Assembly (NCBI GenBank): GCA_963695445.1
Contig: CAVOGV010000039.1
Coordinates: forward strand, 10,653-74,652
DNA length: 64,000 nucleotides
Origin: Thiohalocapsa sp963695445
GTDB lineage: Bacteria; Pseudomonadota; Gammaproteobacteria; Chromatiales; Chromatiaceae
Direction of reading: 5' to 3'
In this document: positions 20,011-29,757 of the stretch, in pieces
How the letters are laid out: every line of letters begins with the position of its first letter
How positions within the stretch are numbered: the stretch's first letter is position 1
Program-made: the position numbers and the translations under genes
Notes under the pieces: generated by a model
What the model saw: the letters and a program-made list of their open reading frames with translations, nothing else
The model's database searches: none
Told to the model about the DNA's origin: nothing

Positions 20011-20501
20011 TTAGTCGATGACCTCGGCCTTCTCGATGACCACATCCTCGACCGGCACGTCCTGGTGGCCGTGGCGGCTGCCGGTCTTGACGTCTTTGAT
20101 GGCGTTGACCACGTCCATGCCGTCGGTGACCATGCCGAAGACGCAGTAGCCCCAGCCGTCCTGCCCGGATAGTCGAGGAAGCCGTTGTCGGAGACGTTGA
20201 TGAAGAACTGCGACGATGGCCGAGTGCGGGTCCATGGTGCGGGCCATGGCGATGGAGCCGGTGCACGTTCTTCAGGCCGTTCTTGGCCTCGTTCTCGATG
20301 GGCGCGCGGGTGGGCTTCTGCATCGAAGTCGGTGTTCATGCCGCCGCCCTGGATCATGAAGCCGTTGATGACGCGGTGGAACAGGGTGCCGTCGTAGTGG
20401 CCGTCGCGCACGTACTGCTCGAAGTTGGCGCAGGTGATCGGTGCCTTCTCGTGGTCCAGCTCGATGAGGATGTCGCCGTGGTTGGTGGTCAGTTTGATCA
20501 T
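20011..20501 (-). CDS. ppiB: Peptidyl-prolyl cis-trans isomerase B (frame broken several times)
   Basis: Cytosolic cyclophilin, about 164 aa when the frames are joined. The N-terminus is continuous (MIKLTTNHGDILIELDHEKA, FHRVINGFMIQGG); the middle (PIENEAKNGLKN, GSIAMARTMDPHSA, SQFFINVSDNGFLDYPG) and the end (GWGYCVFGMVTDGMDVV, DVVIEKAEVID) come from other frames. Breaks lie near 20310, 20265, 20215 and 20165. The active-site Arg (FHRV), Gln and Phe-Phe are kept. The gap to cysS is 307 bp on the other strand. Confidence 0.85.
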
Positions 20502-20808
20502 TGTGATGCTCCGGGTAGGAATGGTGTTCGGGTTGATCTGAAGGGTGGGTGTTCTACGAATCGGTGCGTGTCCGGAGTGAGCGGAGACCGCGTCAGTCAG
20601 CGGTAAGACTCGTCGGCAGGGTCTGGGGCCATCCGACGGCGTGATGCAGATGCCGCCGCTGTCGGCAATCGCTCGATGTCGCCCATGCTACGGCTTTCGA
20701 CGCCGTTGCAACAGTCCGCCGACGTCATGTGTTTCGTCGCACAACCGGCGCTTTGCTACCATCGCGGCCACTCTACGCCCTTTTCCAGCAGTGTCCGCGG
20801 TGCCCGTC
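20502..20808. other. Divergent ppiB-cysS intergenic region
   Basis: About 300 bp between divergently transcribed ppiB and cysS. It should hold both promoters, but I see no confident -35/-10 pair and no protein-like frame. Confidence 0.45.
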
Positions 20809-22205
20809 ATGCTCCAAATCTACAATACCCTGACCCGCCGCAAGGCGCCGTTCACGCCGATCGAGCCCGGCAAGGCGCGCATGTACGTCTGCGGCATGAC
20901 CGTCTACGACCTACTGCCATCTGGGGCATGCGCGGGTGCTGGTGGTGTTCGACGTGGTCTATCGTTATCTGCAGCGCGCCGGCTACGACGTGACCTATGT
21001 TCGCAACATCACCGACATCGACGACAAGATCATCCGCCGCGCGCAACGAGAACGGCGAGCCCATCGACGCGCTGACCGAGCGCTTCATCGCCGCCATGCA
21101 CGAGGACGCCGCGGCGCTCGGCATCCTGCCGCCGGACGACGAGCCGCGCGCCACCGCGCACATGGCCGAGATCCTGGCCATGATCGAGACGCCTGATCGC
21201 GCAACGGGCTACGCCTACGCCGCCGACAACGGCGACGTCTACTACGCGGTGCGCAGCTTTCCCGAACTACGGCAAGCTCTCCGGCAAGGATCCGTCGAGG
21301 ACCTGCGCGTCCGGGGCGCGCGTCGAGGTGGACGAGGCCAAGCGCGATCCGCTCGACTTCGCGCTGTGGAAGGCCGCCAAGCCCGGCGAGCCGGCCTGGG
21401 AGTCGCCCTGGGGCACGGGCCGGCCCGGCTGGCACATCGAGTGCTCGGCCATGTCCACCTGCTGCCTGGGCGATCACTTCGACATCCATGGCGGCGGCGC
21501 GGATCTGCAGTTCCCGCATCACGAGAACGAGATCGCCCAGTCCGAGGGCGCCACCGGCGAGCCCTTCGTCAACGTCTGGATGCACAACGGCTTCGTGCGC
21601 GTGAACGAAGAGAAGATGTCCAAGTCGCTGGGCAATTTCTTCACCGTGCGCGAGATCCTCGCAGCGCTATCAGCCCGAGGAGGTGCGCTATTTCATCCTC
21701 ACCAGCCACTACCGCAGCCCGCTCAACTACGACGACGAGCATCTGGATAACGCCCGCGCCGCGCTGACCCGCCTCTACACCGCGCTGCGCGGTCTGCCGG
21801 CCGCGGAGCCCGGTAGCGCTGGCCGAGCACTTCCGCGAGCGCTTCCACGCCGCCATGGACGACGATTTCAACACCCCGGAGGCGCTGGCGGTGTTGTTCG
21901 ACCTGGCGCGCGAGATCAACCGATTGCGGGCCGACGACGAGCCCGCCGCCGCCGGGCTGGGCGCCGAGCTGCGAGACTTGGGCGGCGTGCTCGGTCTGCT
22001 CGGCCAGGATGCCGACGACTACCTGCGCGGCGGTGCCGGCGCCGAAGGGCCGTCCGACGCCGACATCGATGCCTTGATCCAGCAGCGCGCCGATGCCCGC
22101 AAGGCCCGCGATTTCGCCGGCGCCGATCGCATTCGCGATGAGCTGCAGGCCGCCGGCATCGTGCTCGAGGATGGGCCGGACGGCACTACCTGGCGGCGTG
22201 CCTGA
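20809..22205 (+). CDS. cysS: Cysteinyl-tRNA synthetase (frame broken about six times)
   Basis: Class I aminoacyl-tRNA synthetase charging tRNA-Cys. Joined over frames it reads from MLQIYNTLTRRKAPF, with CGMTVYDL then CHLGHARV (HIGH motif and zinc cysteine), TDIDDKII, ECSAMSTCCLGDHFDIHGGG (zinc site), EEKMSKSLGNF (KMSKS) and a C-terminal helical domain DFAGADRIRDELQ. Breaks lie near 20912, 21045, 21261, 21290-21320, 21661 and 21815; most are cured by deleting one base. All functional motifs are intact, so the gene is presumed functional in the organism. Confidence 0.88.
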
Positions 22206-22329
22206 GCGGGGCGGCGTTTCGGTCTTGCTCTAAACCCGGCGCAGCCGGAGCCAAAAAATGTGATCGCCAAGAAACGTGATCGAGGGCCGTGCTCGTTGTC
22301 GTAATCGTCAGTCGGACTCGTCGCGGACT

Positions 22330-22379
22330 CTCGACAACGACAACGACAACGACAACGGCAACGAGAACGACAACGAGAA
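22330..22379. repeat. CGACAA hexanucleotide tandem repeat
   Basis: A short array of imperfect CGACAA/CGAGAA hexamers, about eight units, in the cysS-folD intergenic region (22206-22454, otherwise empty). The unit is too short for CRISPR. A partly complementary segment (TTGTCGT) lies about 35 bp upstream. Confidence 0.8.
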
Positions 22380-22454
22380 GCTTGACTCATCTGCAAACGT
22401 TTGGCGCCCTTGAGCAATTTAGGGGCGGCAGTTGAACCTCGGACACGAAGAACC

Positions 22455-23312
22455 TCAGGCACCGGCGTGCAACTCCGCCGCCTGCAGCGTGTTCTCCAGC
22501 AGGCTGGCGATGGTCATCGGTCCGACGCCGCCGGGCACCGGCGTGATCCAGCCGGCGCGCTCGCTGGCGGCGTCGAAGTCCACGTCGCCGCAGAGCTTGC
22601 CTTGTTCGTCGCGGTTCATGCCGACGTCGATCACCAGCGCACCGGGCTTGATCCAGTCGCCGGGTACATAACGGGCGCGGCCGATGGCGACCACCAGTAC
22701 GTCCGCGGCGCGGGCCTTGTCCGCCAGGTCCTTGGTGCGGCTGTGGCAGACCGTGATGGTGCAGCGCGCCGCCAGCAGTTCCAGCGCCATGGGCCGGCCG
22801 ACGATGTTCGATTGACCGATTACCACCGCGTCCAGCCCCTCGAGCGACTGCCCAGTGCGCGCGAGCAGTGTCATCACCCCCTTGGGCGTGCAGGGCCGCA
22901 GCACCGGCATGCGCAGCGACAGGCGGCCGACGTTGTAGGGATGGAAGCCGTCCACGTCCTTGGTGGGCAGGATGCGCTCGATCACCGCCTCCTCGTCGAT
23001 CTGCGCCGGCAGCGGTAACTGCACCAGAATGCCGTCGATGGCCGCATCCGCGTTCAGCCGATCCACCAGCGCCAGTAGCTCCGCCTGGGAGACGGTTGCC
23101 GGCAGCTCGTGCAGTTCGGAGTGGAAGCCCACCTCCGCGCAGGCCTTGCGCTTGTTGCGCACATAGACCTGCGAGGCCGGGTTCTCCCCGACCAGCACCA
23201 CGGCCAGACCGGGCGCGCGCTGCCCGGACGCTAGCCGCGCGTCTACCTGCGCCTTAACCTGCGCGCGGACATCCGCCGCGATCGCCTTGCCGTCCAGGAT
23301 CTGTGCGCCCAT
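22455..23312 (-). CDS. folD: Methylenetetrahydrofolate dehydrogenase / cyclohydrolase
   Basis: Bifunctional cytosolic enzyme interconverting 5,10-methylene-, methenyl- and 10-formyl-tetrahydrofolate. Signatures: YVRNKRKACAEVG (active-site Tyr and Lys), ILVQLPLP, KDVDGFHPYN, PCTPKGV, IGQSNIVGRP (NADP site) and ITPVPGGVGPMT. At 285 aa it is full-length and, unlike the genes just before it, unbroken. Confidence 0.95.
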   Translation of the reverse strand: MGAQILDGKAIAADVRAQVKAQVDARLASGQRAPGLAVVLVGENPASQVYVRNKRKACAEVGFHSELHELPATVSQAELLALVDRLNADAAIDGILVQLPLPAQIDEEAVIERILPTKDVDGFHPYNVGRLSLRMPVLRPCTPKGVMTLLARTGQSLEGLDAVVIGQSNIVGRPMALELLAARCTITVCHSRTKDLADKARAADVLVVAIGRARYVPGDWIKPGALVIDVGMNRDEQGKLCGDVDFDAASERAGWITPVPGGVGPMTIASLLENTLQAAELHAGA

Positions 23313-23610
23313 ACCAAATACTCCCGGAGTCGTTGCCGAAGAAGGGTCTCGAAAAGGCCAGGCATGTTACCCGCGGTGGCGGCCGTTGCAAATCGCCCCG
23401 CGCTCGTGGGAGCGGCTTGCAGCCGCGATTGGGCCGCGCGGAAATCTGCTGTCGTAGCCATCGCGATTGGAAATCGCTCCCACGGGGCCGCGTCAGACCG
23501 ATTTCGCCTGCCAGCGCGGATCGGGGTCGACGACGATAATGCGCGACGACCGCGATCCACAGCGCCGAAGACCAAGACCGGCTGACGTGGTCAAAACGAG
23601 AAATGCTGGA
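23313..23610. other. Gene-free stretch holding a REP-like element
   Basis: Between folD and the tRNA promoter there is no gene. The notable content is the inverted REP-like pair listed separately. Confidence 0.5.
23406..23483. repeat. REP-like inverted repeat
   Basis: A GTGGGAGCGGCTTGCAGCCG half is followed about 40 bp later by an inverted half ending CGCTCCCAC. The same core, with the variant AGCGATTTGCAATCGC, appears four times at 41345-41495. This is the layout of gammaproteobacterial REP elements mobilised by RAYT transposases; no RAYT gene is in the window. Confidence 0.8.
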
Positions 23611-23639
23611 TTGACGCGGCCCACAACCGGCTGTACTAT
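23611..23639 (+). promoter_or_regulatory. Sigma70-type promoter of the tRNA cluster
   Basis: TTGACG (23611-23616) and TACTAT (23634-23639) with a 17-bp spacer. A start near 23647 would give a leader of about 70 nt before tRNA-Pro. Confidence 0.65.
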
Positions 23640-23718
23640 TCGCCGTCTTCGGTTTTGGGCTCTGTGCTGGTCTGTGCGATTTGGATGATTCCGACGCGCT
23701 GCGGGCACAAGGCCAAAG

Positions 23719-23795
23719 CGGGGTATAGCGCAGTCTGGTAGCGCGCCTGCTTTGGGAGCAGGATGTCGGGGGTTCGAATCCCTCTACCCCGACCA
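23719..23795 (+). tRNA. tRNA-Pro(TGG)
   Basis: Cloverleaf with acceptor CGGGGTA/TACCCCG, anticodon loop TTTGGGA (anticodon TGG) on a CCTGC/GCAGG stem, T-arm GGTTCGAATCC and encoded CCA. 77 nt. First of a four-tRNA cluster. Confidence 0.97.
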
Positions 23796-23908
23796 ACCGC
23801 GACGACCGGGCTCTGTCGGCACGTGCCCCACTGGCGCACCGAGTCGGACGTCGAACCGCGAGCTCGGTTCGGTGCAGCGGTTGAAGCCGCCACGCGGCCG
23901 ACTCCAAA

Positions 23909-23985
<77 letters not shown>

Positions 23986-24072
23986 AGCAGGGCAAGTGAG
24001 ACGCTATGCGGTGGTTCGCGCAAAGCGTTAACTACGCCAAACAAGTCAGGCGAACGCAACGCAAGTTTCGAT

Positions 24073-24149
24073 GGTGGACGTAGCTCAGTTGGTAGAGCGC
24101 AGGTTTGTGGCACCTGTGGTCGTGGGTTCGATCCCCATCGTCCACCCCA
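24073..24149 (+). tRNA. tRNA-His(GTG)
   Basis: Acceptor GTGGACG/CGTCCAC preceded by the extra G(-1) facing C73, the identity element of bacterial tRNA-His. Anticodon loop TTGTGGC (GTG); encoded CCA. Confidence 0.97.
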
Positions 24150-24211
24150 AAGCCATCAAGCAGCGAGTCGACGGCGACAGCCCGGCCGCGTTGTAAGCCA
24201 CACACTCAGAC

Positions 24212-24287
24212 GGGCCGTTAGCTCAGCTGGTAGAGCAGGGGACTCTTAATCCCTTGGTCGAAGGTTCGAATCCTTCACGGCCCACCA
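24212..24287 (+). tRNA. tRNA-Lys(CTT)
   Basis: Acceptor GGGCCGT/ACGGCCC, anticodon loop CTCTTAA (anticodon CTT), T-arm AAGGTTCGAATCCTT and encoded CCA. It is the last gene of the cluster. Confidence 0.96.
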
Positions 24288-24316
24288 TTTCATAAGCAAT
24301 CGATGACGCACGATTT

Positions 24317-24348
24317 AGGCCCCGATTACAACTATGTAATCGAGGCCT
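24317..24348 (+). terminator. Terminator of the tRNA cluster
   Basis: Long stem AGGCCCCGATTAC / GTAATCGAGGCCT (one mismatch) with a six-base loop, 29 bp after tRNA-Lys. The T-tract is weak (TTCTTG), but the stem is the strongest in this area. Confidence 0.7.
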
Positions 24349-24470
24349 TCTTGCGTTCGCGTATCCAGCTTTGCCTGGCCGCAGCAGCAGAGGCATGGTG
24401 GCCGATGGCGAGTTCGTGGCTGCGGTCATGCGTTGGAATCTCGATGTCGCCTGCTTTATTCCCGGCTCGG

Positions 24471-25362
24471 CTAGGCCCTGATCCTTTCAGTCCCCTCTTC
24501 AAGACCCACACGCTCGTACTCGGCGATGACCTGCGCGCCGAATAGCAGAATCATGCCGGCAACCTCCAGGCTGAGCAGCGCGACGATTGCGGTGCCCAGT
24601 GACCCGTAGACGACGCTGACCATTGATAGGGTTGAAAAATACCAGACCAGCAGGTGGCGCATTCCCTCCCACAGGATGCCGGCGGTAATGCCGCCGACCA
24701 GCGCGTGGCGCAGCGACAGGTTGCCCACCGGCATGACCAGATAAAACGAGGTCAAGATCAGGATCTGGCCGAGCAACCCCATCAGGTAGAGGAGGCCGCC
24801 GGATAGTCCTTGAAGCGACCAGGATCTCCCAAATAGCGCGATCTGAGCGTCGCCAATGGCGTGAAATGCGCCGGAGATGAGCGTGATCAGCAGGAAGCCG
24901 ATCCCAAGGGCCAGGATATAGACGTAGGGCAAGATCGCAGAAATCATAAAGTGCCGACGACGGACGGCCACGCGGTGGAAGAAGATGAACGACATCGCGT
25001 TTTCCAGCACGGTAAAGCGCCATGGAGCTGAAAAACAGCAACACCGCGACCAGTACCCAGCTCACTAACCCGCGGTGTTCGAGGAACAGGGTTATCTGTG
25101 CGACGATCACATCGGCCTGTGTCGGGATGACCACCTCGATGTGCTCCTGCAGCGTCTCGAGCAGCAGCTGCTGATCGACCAGATACGACAGTGCCATCAA
25201 GATCAGCGTGATCAGCGGTACGATCGACAAGAGCGCGTAGTAGGCGACCGCACCCGAGAGCAGCATCCCCTGGTTGGCGTGAAAGGCGCGGATCACGCGC
25301 CAGAGGAAGCGCAAGGGATACTTTAGGACCTGCTGATGCGCGCGGCGGCGGTGTTCTGGCAT
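24471..25362 (-). CDS. YihY/BrkB family inner membrane protein (frame broken once)
   Basis: Polytopic membrane protein of the YihY/virulence-factor BrkB family, formerly miscalled RNase BN. The N-terminal half reads LLSGAVAYYALLSIVPLITL, the family hallmark, and VLVAVLLFFSSMA. After one frame change near 25020 it continues TVLENAMSFIFFHRVAVRRR and several helices, then LEVAGMILLFGAQVIAEYER. Joined length is about 296 aa, normal for the family. Function unknown; possibly a transporter. Confidence 0.85.
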
Positions 25363-25480
25363 TAGGCGGCAACCGGCAGGTGTCTTGAGCGGGCGGCCGC
25401 GAGCCTCGGCCGCCTACTTGATGATTTATTGGATCATCGGGTGCGTGCCGCGCCCGCCAGGCCGCTTCTCACGCTTGCGG

Positions 25481-27535
25481 TCAGGCGGCAATCCCGGTAT
25501 GCCGCAGCAGCGCGTCGACCGTCGGCTCGCGGCCGCGGAAGGCGGCGTAGAGCTCCATGGCGTCGGCGGAGCCGCCCTTTTCCAGGATGTTTTCGCGGAA
25601 GGCGCGCCCGGAGGGCTCGTCGAAGATGCCGCGTTCTTCGAACAGCGAGAAGGCGTCGGCGGAGAGGACCTCTGCCCACTTGTAGCTGTAGTATCCGGCC
25701 GCGTAGCCGCCGGCGAAGATGTGCGAGAAGCTGTGGGCGAAACGGTTCGACGCCGGTGGCTTGAGGACCGCGACCTGATCGCGAACCTGGTCGAGGATCT
25801 CGTAGACGCGACCGCCCTGTGCCGGGTCGTATTCCATGTGCATGCGGAAGTCGAACAGCGCGAATTCGAGCTGGCGCACCATCTGCATGGCCGACTGGAA
25901 GTTCTTCGCCGCGGTCATGCGCCGGAACAGGTCCTCTGGGAGGCGCTCGCCGGTCTCCCAGTGGGCGGCGAACAGGTCCAGCGATTCGCGCTCCCAACAC
26001 CAGTTCTCCATGAACTGGCTGGGCAGCTCGACGGCATCCCAGGGGACGCCGTGGATGCCGGCCACCGGCGGGTAGTCGACCCGGGTCAGCATGTGATGCA
26101 GCCCGTGGCCGAACTCGTGGAACAGGGTCTCGACCTCGCGATGGGTCAGCAGCGACGGATGACCGTCCACGGCGGGCGTGAAGTTGCACACCAGATGGGC
26201 GACCGGGTGCTGCGCGCGATGTGCCATGCGCATGCGGCTGATGGCGCCGTTCATCCAGGCGCCGCCCTGCTTGCGGCGGCGCGCGAAGGGGTCGAGGTAG
26301 AACTCGGCACGGACCTCGCCGCCCTCGTCGAGCACGCGATAAAAGCGCACGTCCGGATGCCAGGTGTCGACGCCGGTGCCGTCGGTCTGATGGACGGTAT
26401 CGGCACGCTCGATCTTGACGTCGAAGAGCTTCTCCGCCACTGCGAACATGCCGTTGACGACCCCCTCGAAGGGGAAGTACGGCTTGAGCTCCTCATCGCT
26501 GATGGAATAGCGGTGCTGGCGCAGCTTCTCGGACCAGTAGGCCAGGTCCCAGGGCTGGATGTCGTCGACGCCGTGCTCGGCTAGGGCGTAGGACTTGAGT
26601 TCGTCGAGTTCGCCGCGGGCCTGGGCCACGGAGCGTTCGGCCAGGTCGTTGAGAAAGGCCATGACCTCGTCGGTGCCGCGGGCCATCTTCGGCGCCAGCG
26701 ACAGCTCGGCGTAACTCGCGAAGCCGAGCAACTGCGCCTGCTCGTGACGCAGCGCGAGGATTCGTTCCATGGCCTCGCTGTTGTCCCACTGGTCGGCGTT
26801 CGGGCCTTGGTCGGACGCGCGCGTGGTGAAGGCCTCGTAGACCTCGCGGCGCAGGTCGCGGTCTTCCGCGTAGCGCATCACGGGCTCGAAAGAGGGAAAG
26901 TCCAGCGTCAGCACCCAGCCGTCCAGGTCGCGCTCTTTGGCGTGCTGGCGTGCGAGGGCTTTGGCCGCGGCGGGCAGGCCGGCGAGTCGCTCCTCGCTGT
27001 CCAATTGCTTGTGCCAGGCGTTGGTGGCGTCGAGCACGTTCTCGGCAAACTTGCTGGTGAGCTGGCTGAGCTCCTGGCTGATCTCGCGGTAGCGGGCCTT
27101 CTTGTCTGCCGGCAAGTCGACGCCCGCGAGGTGCAGGTCGCGCAGGGTGTTTTCCAGCATCTTGCGCTGGGCGGCGTCGAGCCCGGCCTGCTCGGAGACG
27201 CGCTTGTAACCTCGGTACAGGTCCGGGTTTTGGCCGACCTCGCTGGCGTAGTCGCTAAGCTTGGGCAGGCAGGCGTTGTAGGCCGCACGCAGCTCGTCGG
27301 TGTTCATGACGGAGTTCAGGTGGCTCACCGGCGACCAGGCGCGTGAGAGGCGGTCGTCTTCCTCCTCGATCGGGTCGACGAAGGTCCCCCAGGTCGCTTG
27401 ATCGGCGTTCGCCGTCAAGGTCGCAATCAGCTTGCGACCCTCCGCTAGCAGCTGATCGATGGCTGGCTCCACGTGCTCGGGGCGGATGCGGCTGAAGGCG
27501 GGCAGGGGGGTGTTCTCGAGCAGCGGATTGTCCAT
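25481..27535 (-). CDS. prlC: Oligopeptidase A
   Basis: Cytosolic M3-family zinc oligopeptidase (684 aa, full length) that degrades short peptides, including cleaved signal peptides. The zinc motif is HEFGHGLHHML, with the third ligand Glu in WENWCWERES-type context downstream. The N-terminus NPLLENTPLPAFSRIRPEHV is typical of PrlC. The reading frame is clean. It ends 120 bp from yihY on the same strand. Confidence 0.95.
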   Translation of the reverse strand: MDNPLLENTPLPAFSRIRPEHVEPAIDQLLAEGRKLIATLTANADQATWGTFVDPIEEEDDRLSRAWSPVSHLNSVMNTDELRAAYNACLPKLSDYASEVGQNPDLYRGYKRVSEQAGLDAAQRKMLENTLRDLHLAGVDLPADKKARYREISQELSQLTSKFAENVLDATNAWHKQLDSEERLAGLPAAAKALARQHAKERDLDGWVLTLDFPSFEPVMRYAEDRDLRREVYEAFTTRASDQGPNADQWDNSEAMERILALRHEQAQLLGFASYAELSLAPKMARGTDEVMAFLNDLAERSVAQARGELDELKSYALAEHGVDDIQPWDLAYWSEKLRQHRYSISDEELKPYFPFEGVVNGMFAVAEKLFDVKIERADTVHQTDGTGVDTWHPDVRFYRVLDEGGEVRAEFYLDPFARRRKQGGAWMNGAISRMRMAHRAQHPVAHLVCNFTPAVDGHPSLLTHREVETLFHEFGHGLHHMLTRVDYPPVAGIHGVPWDAVELPSQFMENWCWERESLDLFAAHWETGERLPEDLFRRMTAAKNFQSAMQMVRQLEFALFDFRMHMEYDPAQGGRVYEILDQVRDQVAVLKPPASNRFAHSFSHIFAGGYAAGYYSYKWAEVLSADAFSLFEERGIFDEPSGRAFRENILEKGGSADAMELYAAFRGREPTVDALLRHTGIAA

Positions 27536-27690
27536 CGGGGCGCAGTCTCCGGAAAAATTCAGTCGTGGGCAGCGGGGGCCAGCCTGGGTTTAGGCCAGGC
27601 GATAGGTCCTGATCCAGGACGGACTCCAGCGCCGCGGGTTTGGTAGTAAGTCGGTGCCGGCGGGCGGGTTTCAAAGCCCGCGGGTGCGGA

Positions 27691-28278
27691 TCAGTTCGAC
27701 ATGAAGCCAGCGTTATCGACCTGCGGAACGCGCCCACTCTTCAGCATGCGAATCTGGTCCTTGCGGTCGCGAGGCTTGAACAGCCTATGGACGCAAAGGT
27801 AATGGCGCCACAACTCGAAGCGAAAGCGGTCGCGGGAGCGCTCGTCGATCGGCTGCCATTGCTCGGCGACGCCGGTGGGCGAGAAACTCGAGCCGCTGCC
27901 GTAGGCGTAGGTCTTGTAGGCGCCCTTTGGCGTGCAGCGCAGACCCTCGAAGCTGACGTTGCGGGCGCCGCTGCTCGCTTCCGTAACCAGGGTGTAGCGC
28001 ACGACGTCGTCGCTGCCGGTGGCGAGGCTGCGGGTATCGATGGAGTAACGGAAGTCGTCGGCGGGACCGTCCAAGTTGATCTCGACCAGGTCGGTGTCCT
28101 TAGGCCAAGCGGGCATCCGTACCGCCTGTTCCTGCCATTTCTTGCCGTCTCTAACGCTGCTCGGGGCGTCCATCTGCGCATCGTTGACGAACGGCGTCTC
28201 GGCGCGAGCCGCGGCACTCGCTAGCGCAAGGATGGCGCACAGCACCGTGGCGAGGACGGATTGCAGGGCATGGGTCAT
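27691..28278 (-). CDS. CNP1-like family exported protein
   Basis: A 195-aa protein with a signal peptide (LATVLCAILALASAAARA-ET) and a beta-rich mature part resembling the CNP1-like family, first named from a cryptic neisserial gene. Features: LVEINLDGPADDFRYSIDTR, VRYTLVTEASSGARNVSFEG and CTPKGAYKTYAYG. The function of the family is unknown. The ATG at 28278 is preferred to one five codons earlier because it gives a compact signal peptide. Confidence 0.72.
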   Translation of the reverse strand: MTHALQSVLATVLCAILALASAAARAETPFVNDAQMDAPSSVRDGKKWQEQAVRMPAWPKDTDLVEINLDGPADDFRYSIDTRSLATGSDDVVRYTLVTEASSGARNVSFEGLRCTPKGAYKTYAYGSGSSFSPTGVAEQWQPIDERSRDRFRFELWRHYLCVHRLFKPRDRKDQIRMLKSGRVPQVDNAGFMSN

Positions 28279-28441
28279 GGGGGCGTGGAGCATGATGGCT
28301 GATGGGCTGTCGAATCGGAGAAACCGCCCCAGAGCATAGCATCAGCGCATGATAAAAGCGGTTTACGGTCACAGCCGATCGCCGCGGCTCGTGCTAGCAT
28401 CGCCGTCTTGTTTTTTCCGCCTCCGCAAGATCGAGGAGCCC

Positions 28442-28981
28442 ATGAACAACATCCGCAGTTATCAGGGCCTGGAGCCGCACATCGCGGCGGATGCCTATAT
28501 CGACGAGAACGCCGTCGTGATCGGTGACGTCGAGGTGGGCCAGCAGGCCTCGATTTGGCCCATGGCCGTGGTCCGCGGCGATATCCACCGAATCCGTATT
28601 GGTGCCGGCAGCAATATTCAGGATGGCAGCATCCTGCATGTCTCGCACGACAGCCGGTTCTTGCCGGGCGGTGCGCCGACCATTCTGCACGAGCGGGTGA
28701 CGGTGGGTCATCAGGCCATGCTGCACGGCTGCGAGATCCATCATCATTGCCTTGTGGGCATCGGTGCCCGCGTGCTGGACCGCGCGGTGCTGAAGCCGCG
28801 GGTCATGCTGGCCGCCGGCGCCGTGGTGACGCCCGGCAAGGTGCTGGAAGGCGGTTACCTCTACGTGGGTGCGCCGGCCAAGCGCACCCGGATACTGACC
28901 GACCTCGAACTCGAATACTTGGACTATGCCGCGACGCATTACATGGATCTGGCTGTTCGCCATCGCGCGACGGCGGCTTAA
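28442..28981 (+). CDS. Gamma-class carbonic anhydrase family protein (YrdA-like)
   Basis: Left-handed beta-helix hexapeptide protein, 179 aa. Metal-binding histidines sit in ILHVSHD and VGHQAMLHGCEI, as in Cam/CaiE/YrdA proteins. The ATG at 28442 follows GAGGAG. Carbonic anhydrase activity is documented for some homologues and absent in others, so CO2 hydration is plausible but unproven. Confidence 0.9.
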   Translation: MNNIRSYQGLEPHIAADAYIDENAVVIGDVEVGQQASIWPMAVVRGDIHRIRIGAGSNIQDGSILHVSHDSRFLPGGAPTILHERVTVGHQAMLHGCEIHHHCLVGIGARVLDRAVLKPRVMLAAGAVVTPGKVLEGGYLYVGAPAKRTRILTDLELEYLDYAATHYMDLAVRHRATAA

Positions 28982-29083
28982 GGGCGGGGCGAGGGTTCGC
29001 GCCATGCGGTCCGACATGATCATGGCTTGCCGCGCTCGCGCAGTCTGCGGGGCCTGTCCAGCGCATGACCCACAGCGATATCC

Positions 29084-29752
29084 ATGACAGCCAAGCGGGT
29101 TTTGCCGATCGCGTTGGTCGCGGCGCTGTCCGCGCTGCTGCTGTGGCTCATCTGGTTCTGGCAGCCGGTTCGGGATGCCGACACCAGTCTGCATCGCCAG
29201 CTCGGGCTTGCGACTAAGCCCGAGGGCGGCGACTTCACGCTGCAATCCTGGCGTGGACCGGTGAGCTTGGCGGATTTCCGCGGGAAGGTGGTGCTGATCT
29301 ACTTCGGCTACACCTGGTGCCCGGATATCTGCCCGACCAACCTCGCCATCATCGGCCTGGCCTTGAAGCAACTCACGCCGGCGGAGCGCGCGGGGGTGCA
29401 AGTGTTGTTCGTCAGCGTCGACCCGGAGCGGGACGACGTCGAGCGCCTCAAACAGTTTGCCAAGTATTTTGACCCGGGCATCCTCGGCGTTACCGGCAGT
29501 GAGCAGGAGATCGCCGACGCGGCGCGTCGATACGGCGCCGCATACCGGCGCTCCGAGCAGAGCAATTCGGCCATGGGCTACATGGTGGACCACTCCTCCT
29601 ACACCTATCTGGTCGGTCCTAACGGCCGGTTGGTCGAGGTCCTAGAGCACGCGACGCCTGCGGAGCGCATCGTCGGGCTGATCCGCAGGTTCCAGGGGGA
29701 GTACACGCCCCCGTCAGAGCCTGAAGATAAATCGTCACCACGAGGAAACTAG
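29084..29752 (+). CDS. SCO1/SenC family copper chaperone
   Basis: Membrane-anchored thioredoxin-fold protein delivering copper to the CuA site of cytochrome oxidase. An N-terminal anchor (LVAALSALLLWLIWFW) is followed by the copper motif YTWCPDICPTNL (CxxxC) and the distal ligand histidine in YMVDHSSYTYL. It is five bases upstream of a PCuAC gene; Sco and PCuAC cooperate in CuA assembly. Confidence 0.92.
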   Translation: MTAKRVLPIALVAALSALLLWLIWFWQPVRDADTSLHRQLGLATKPEGGDFTLQSWRGPVSLADFRGKVVLIYFGYTWCPDICPTNLAIIGLALKQLTPAERAGVQVLFVSVDPERDDVERLKQFAKYFDPGILGVTGSEQEIADAARRYGAAYRRSEQSNSAMGYMVDHSSYTYLVGPNGRLVEVLEHATPAERIVGLIRRFQGEYTPPSEPEDKSSPRGN

Positions 29753-29757
29753 CAAAC

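Noticed and set aside
22330..22379. Tandem repeat as a CRISPR
   Set aside because: A six-base unit without spacers is a simple repeat.
25385..26584. 399-codon plus-strand open frame over prlC
   Set aside because: Antisense of oligopeptidase A; no protein-like motifs.
28394..29593. Long minus-strand open frame over the carbonic anhydrase and Sco genes
   Set aside because: It spans two well-supported genes on the opposite strand and shows no family features.
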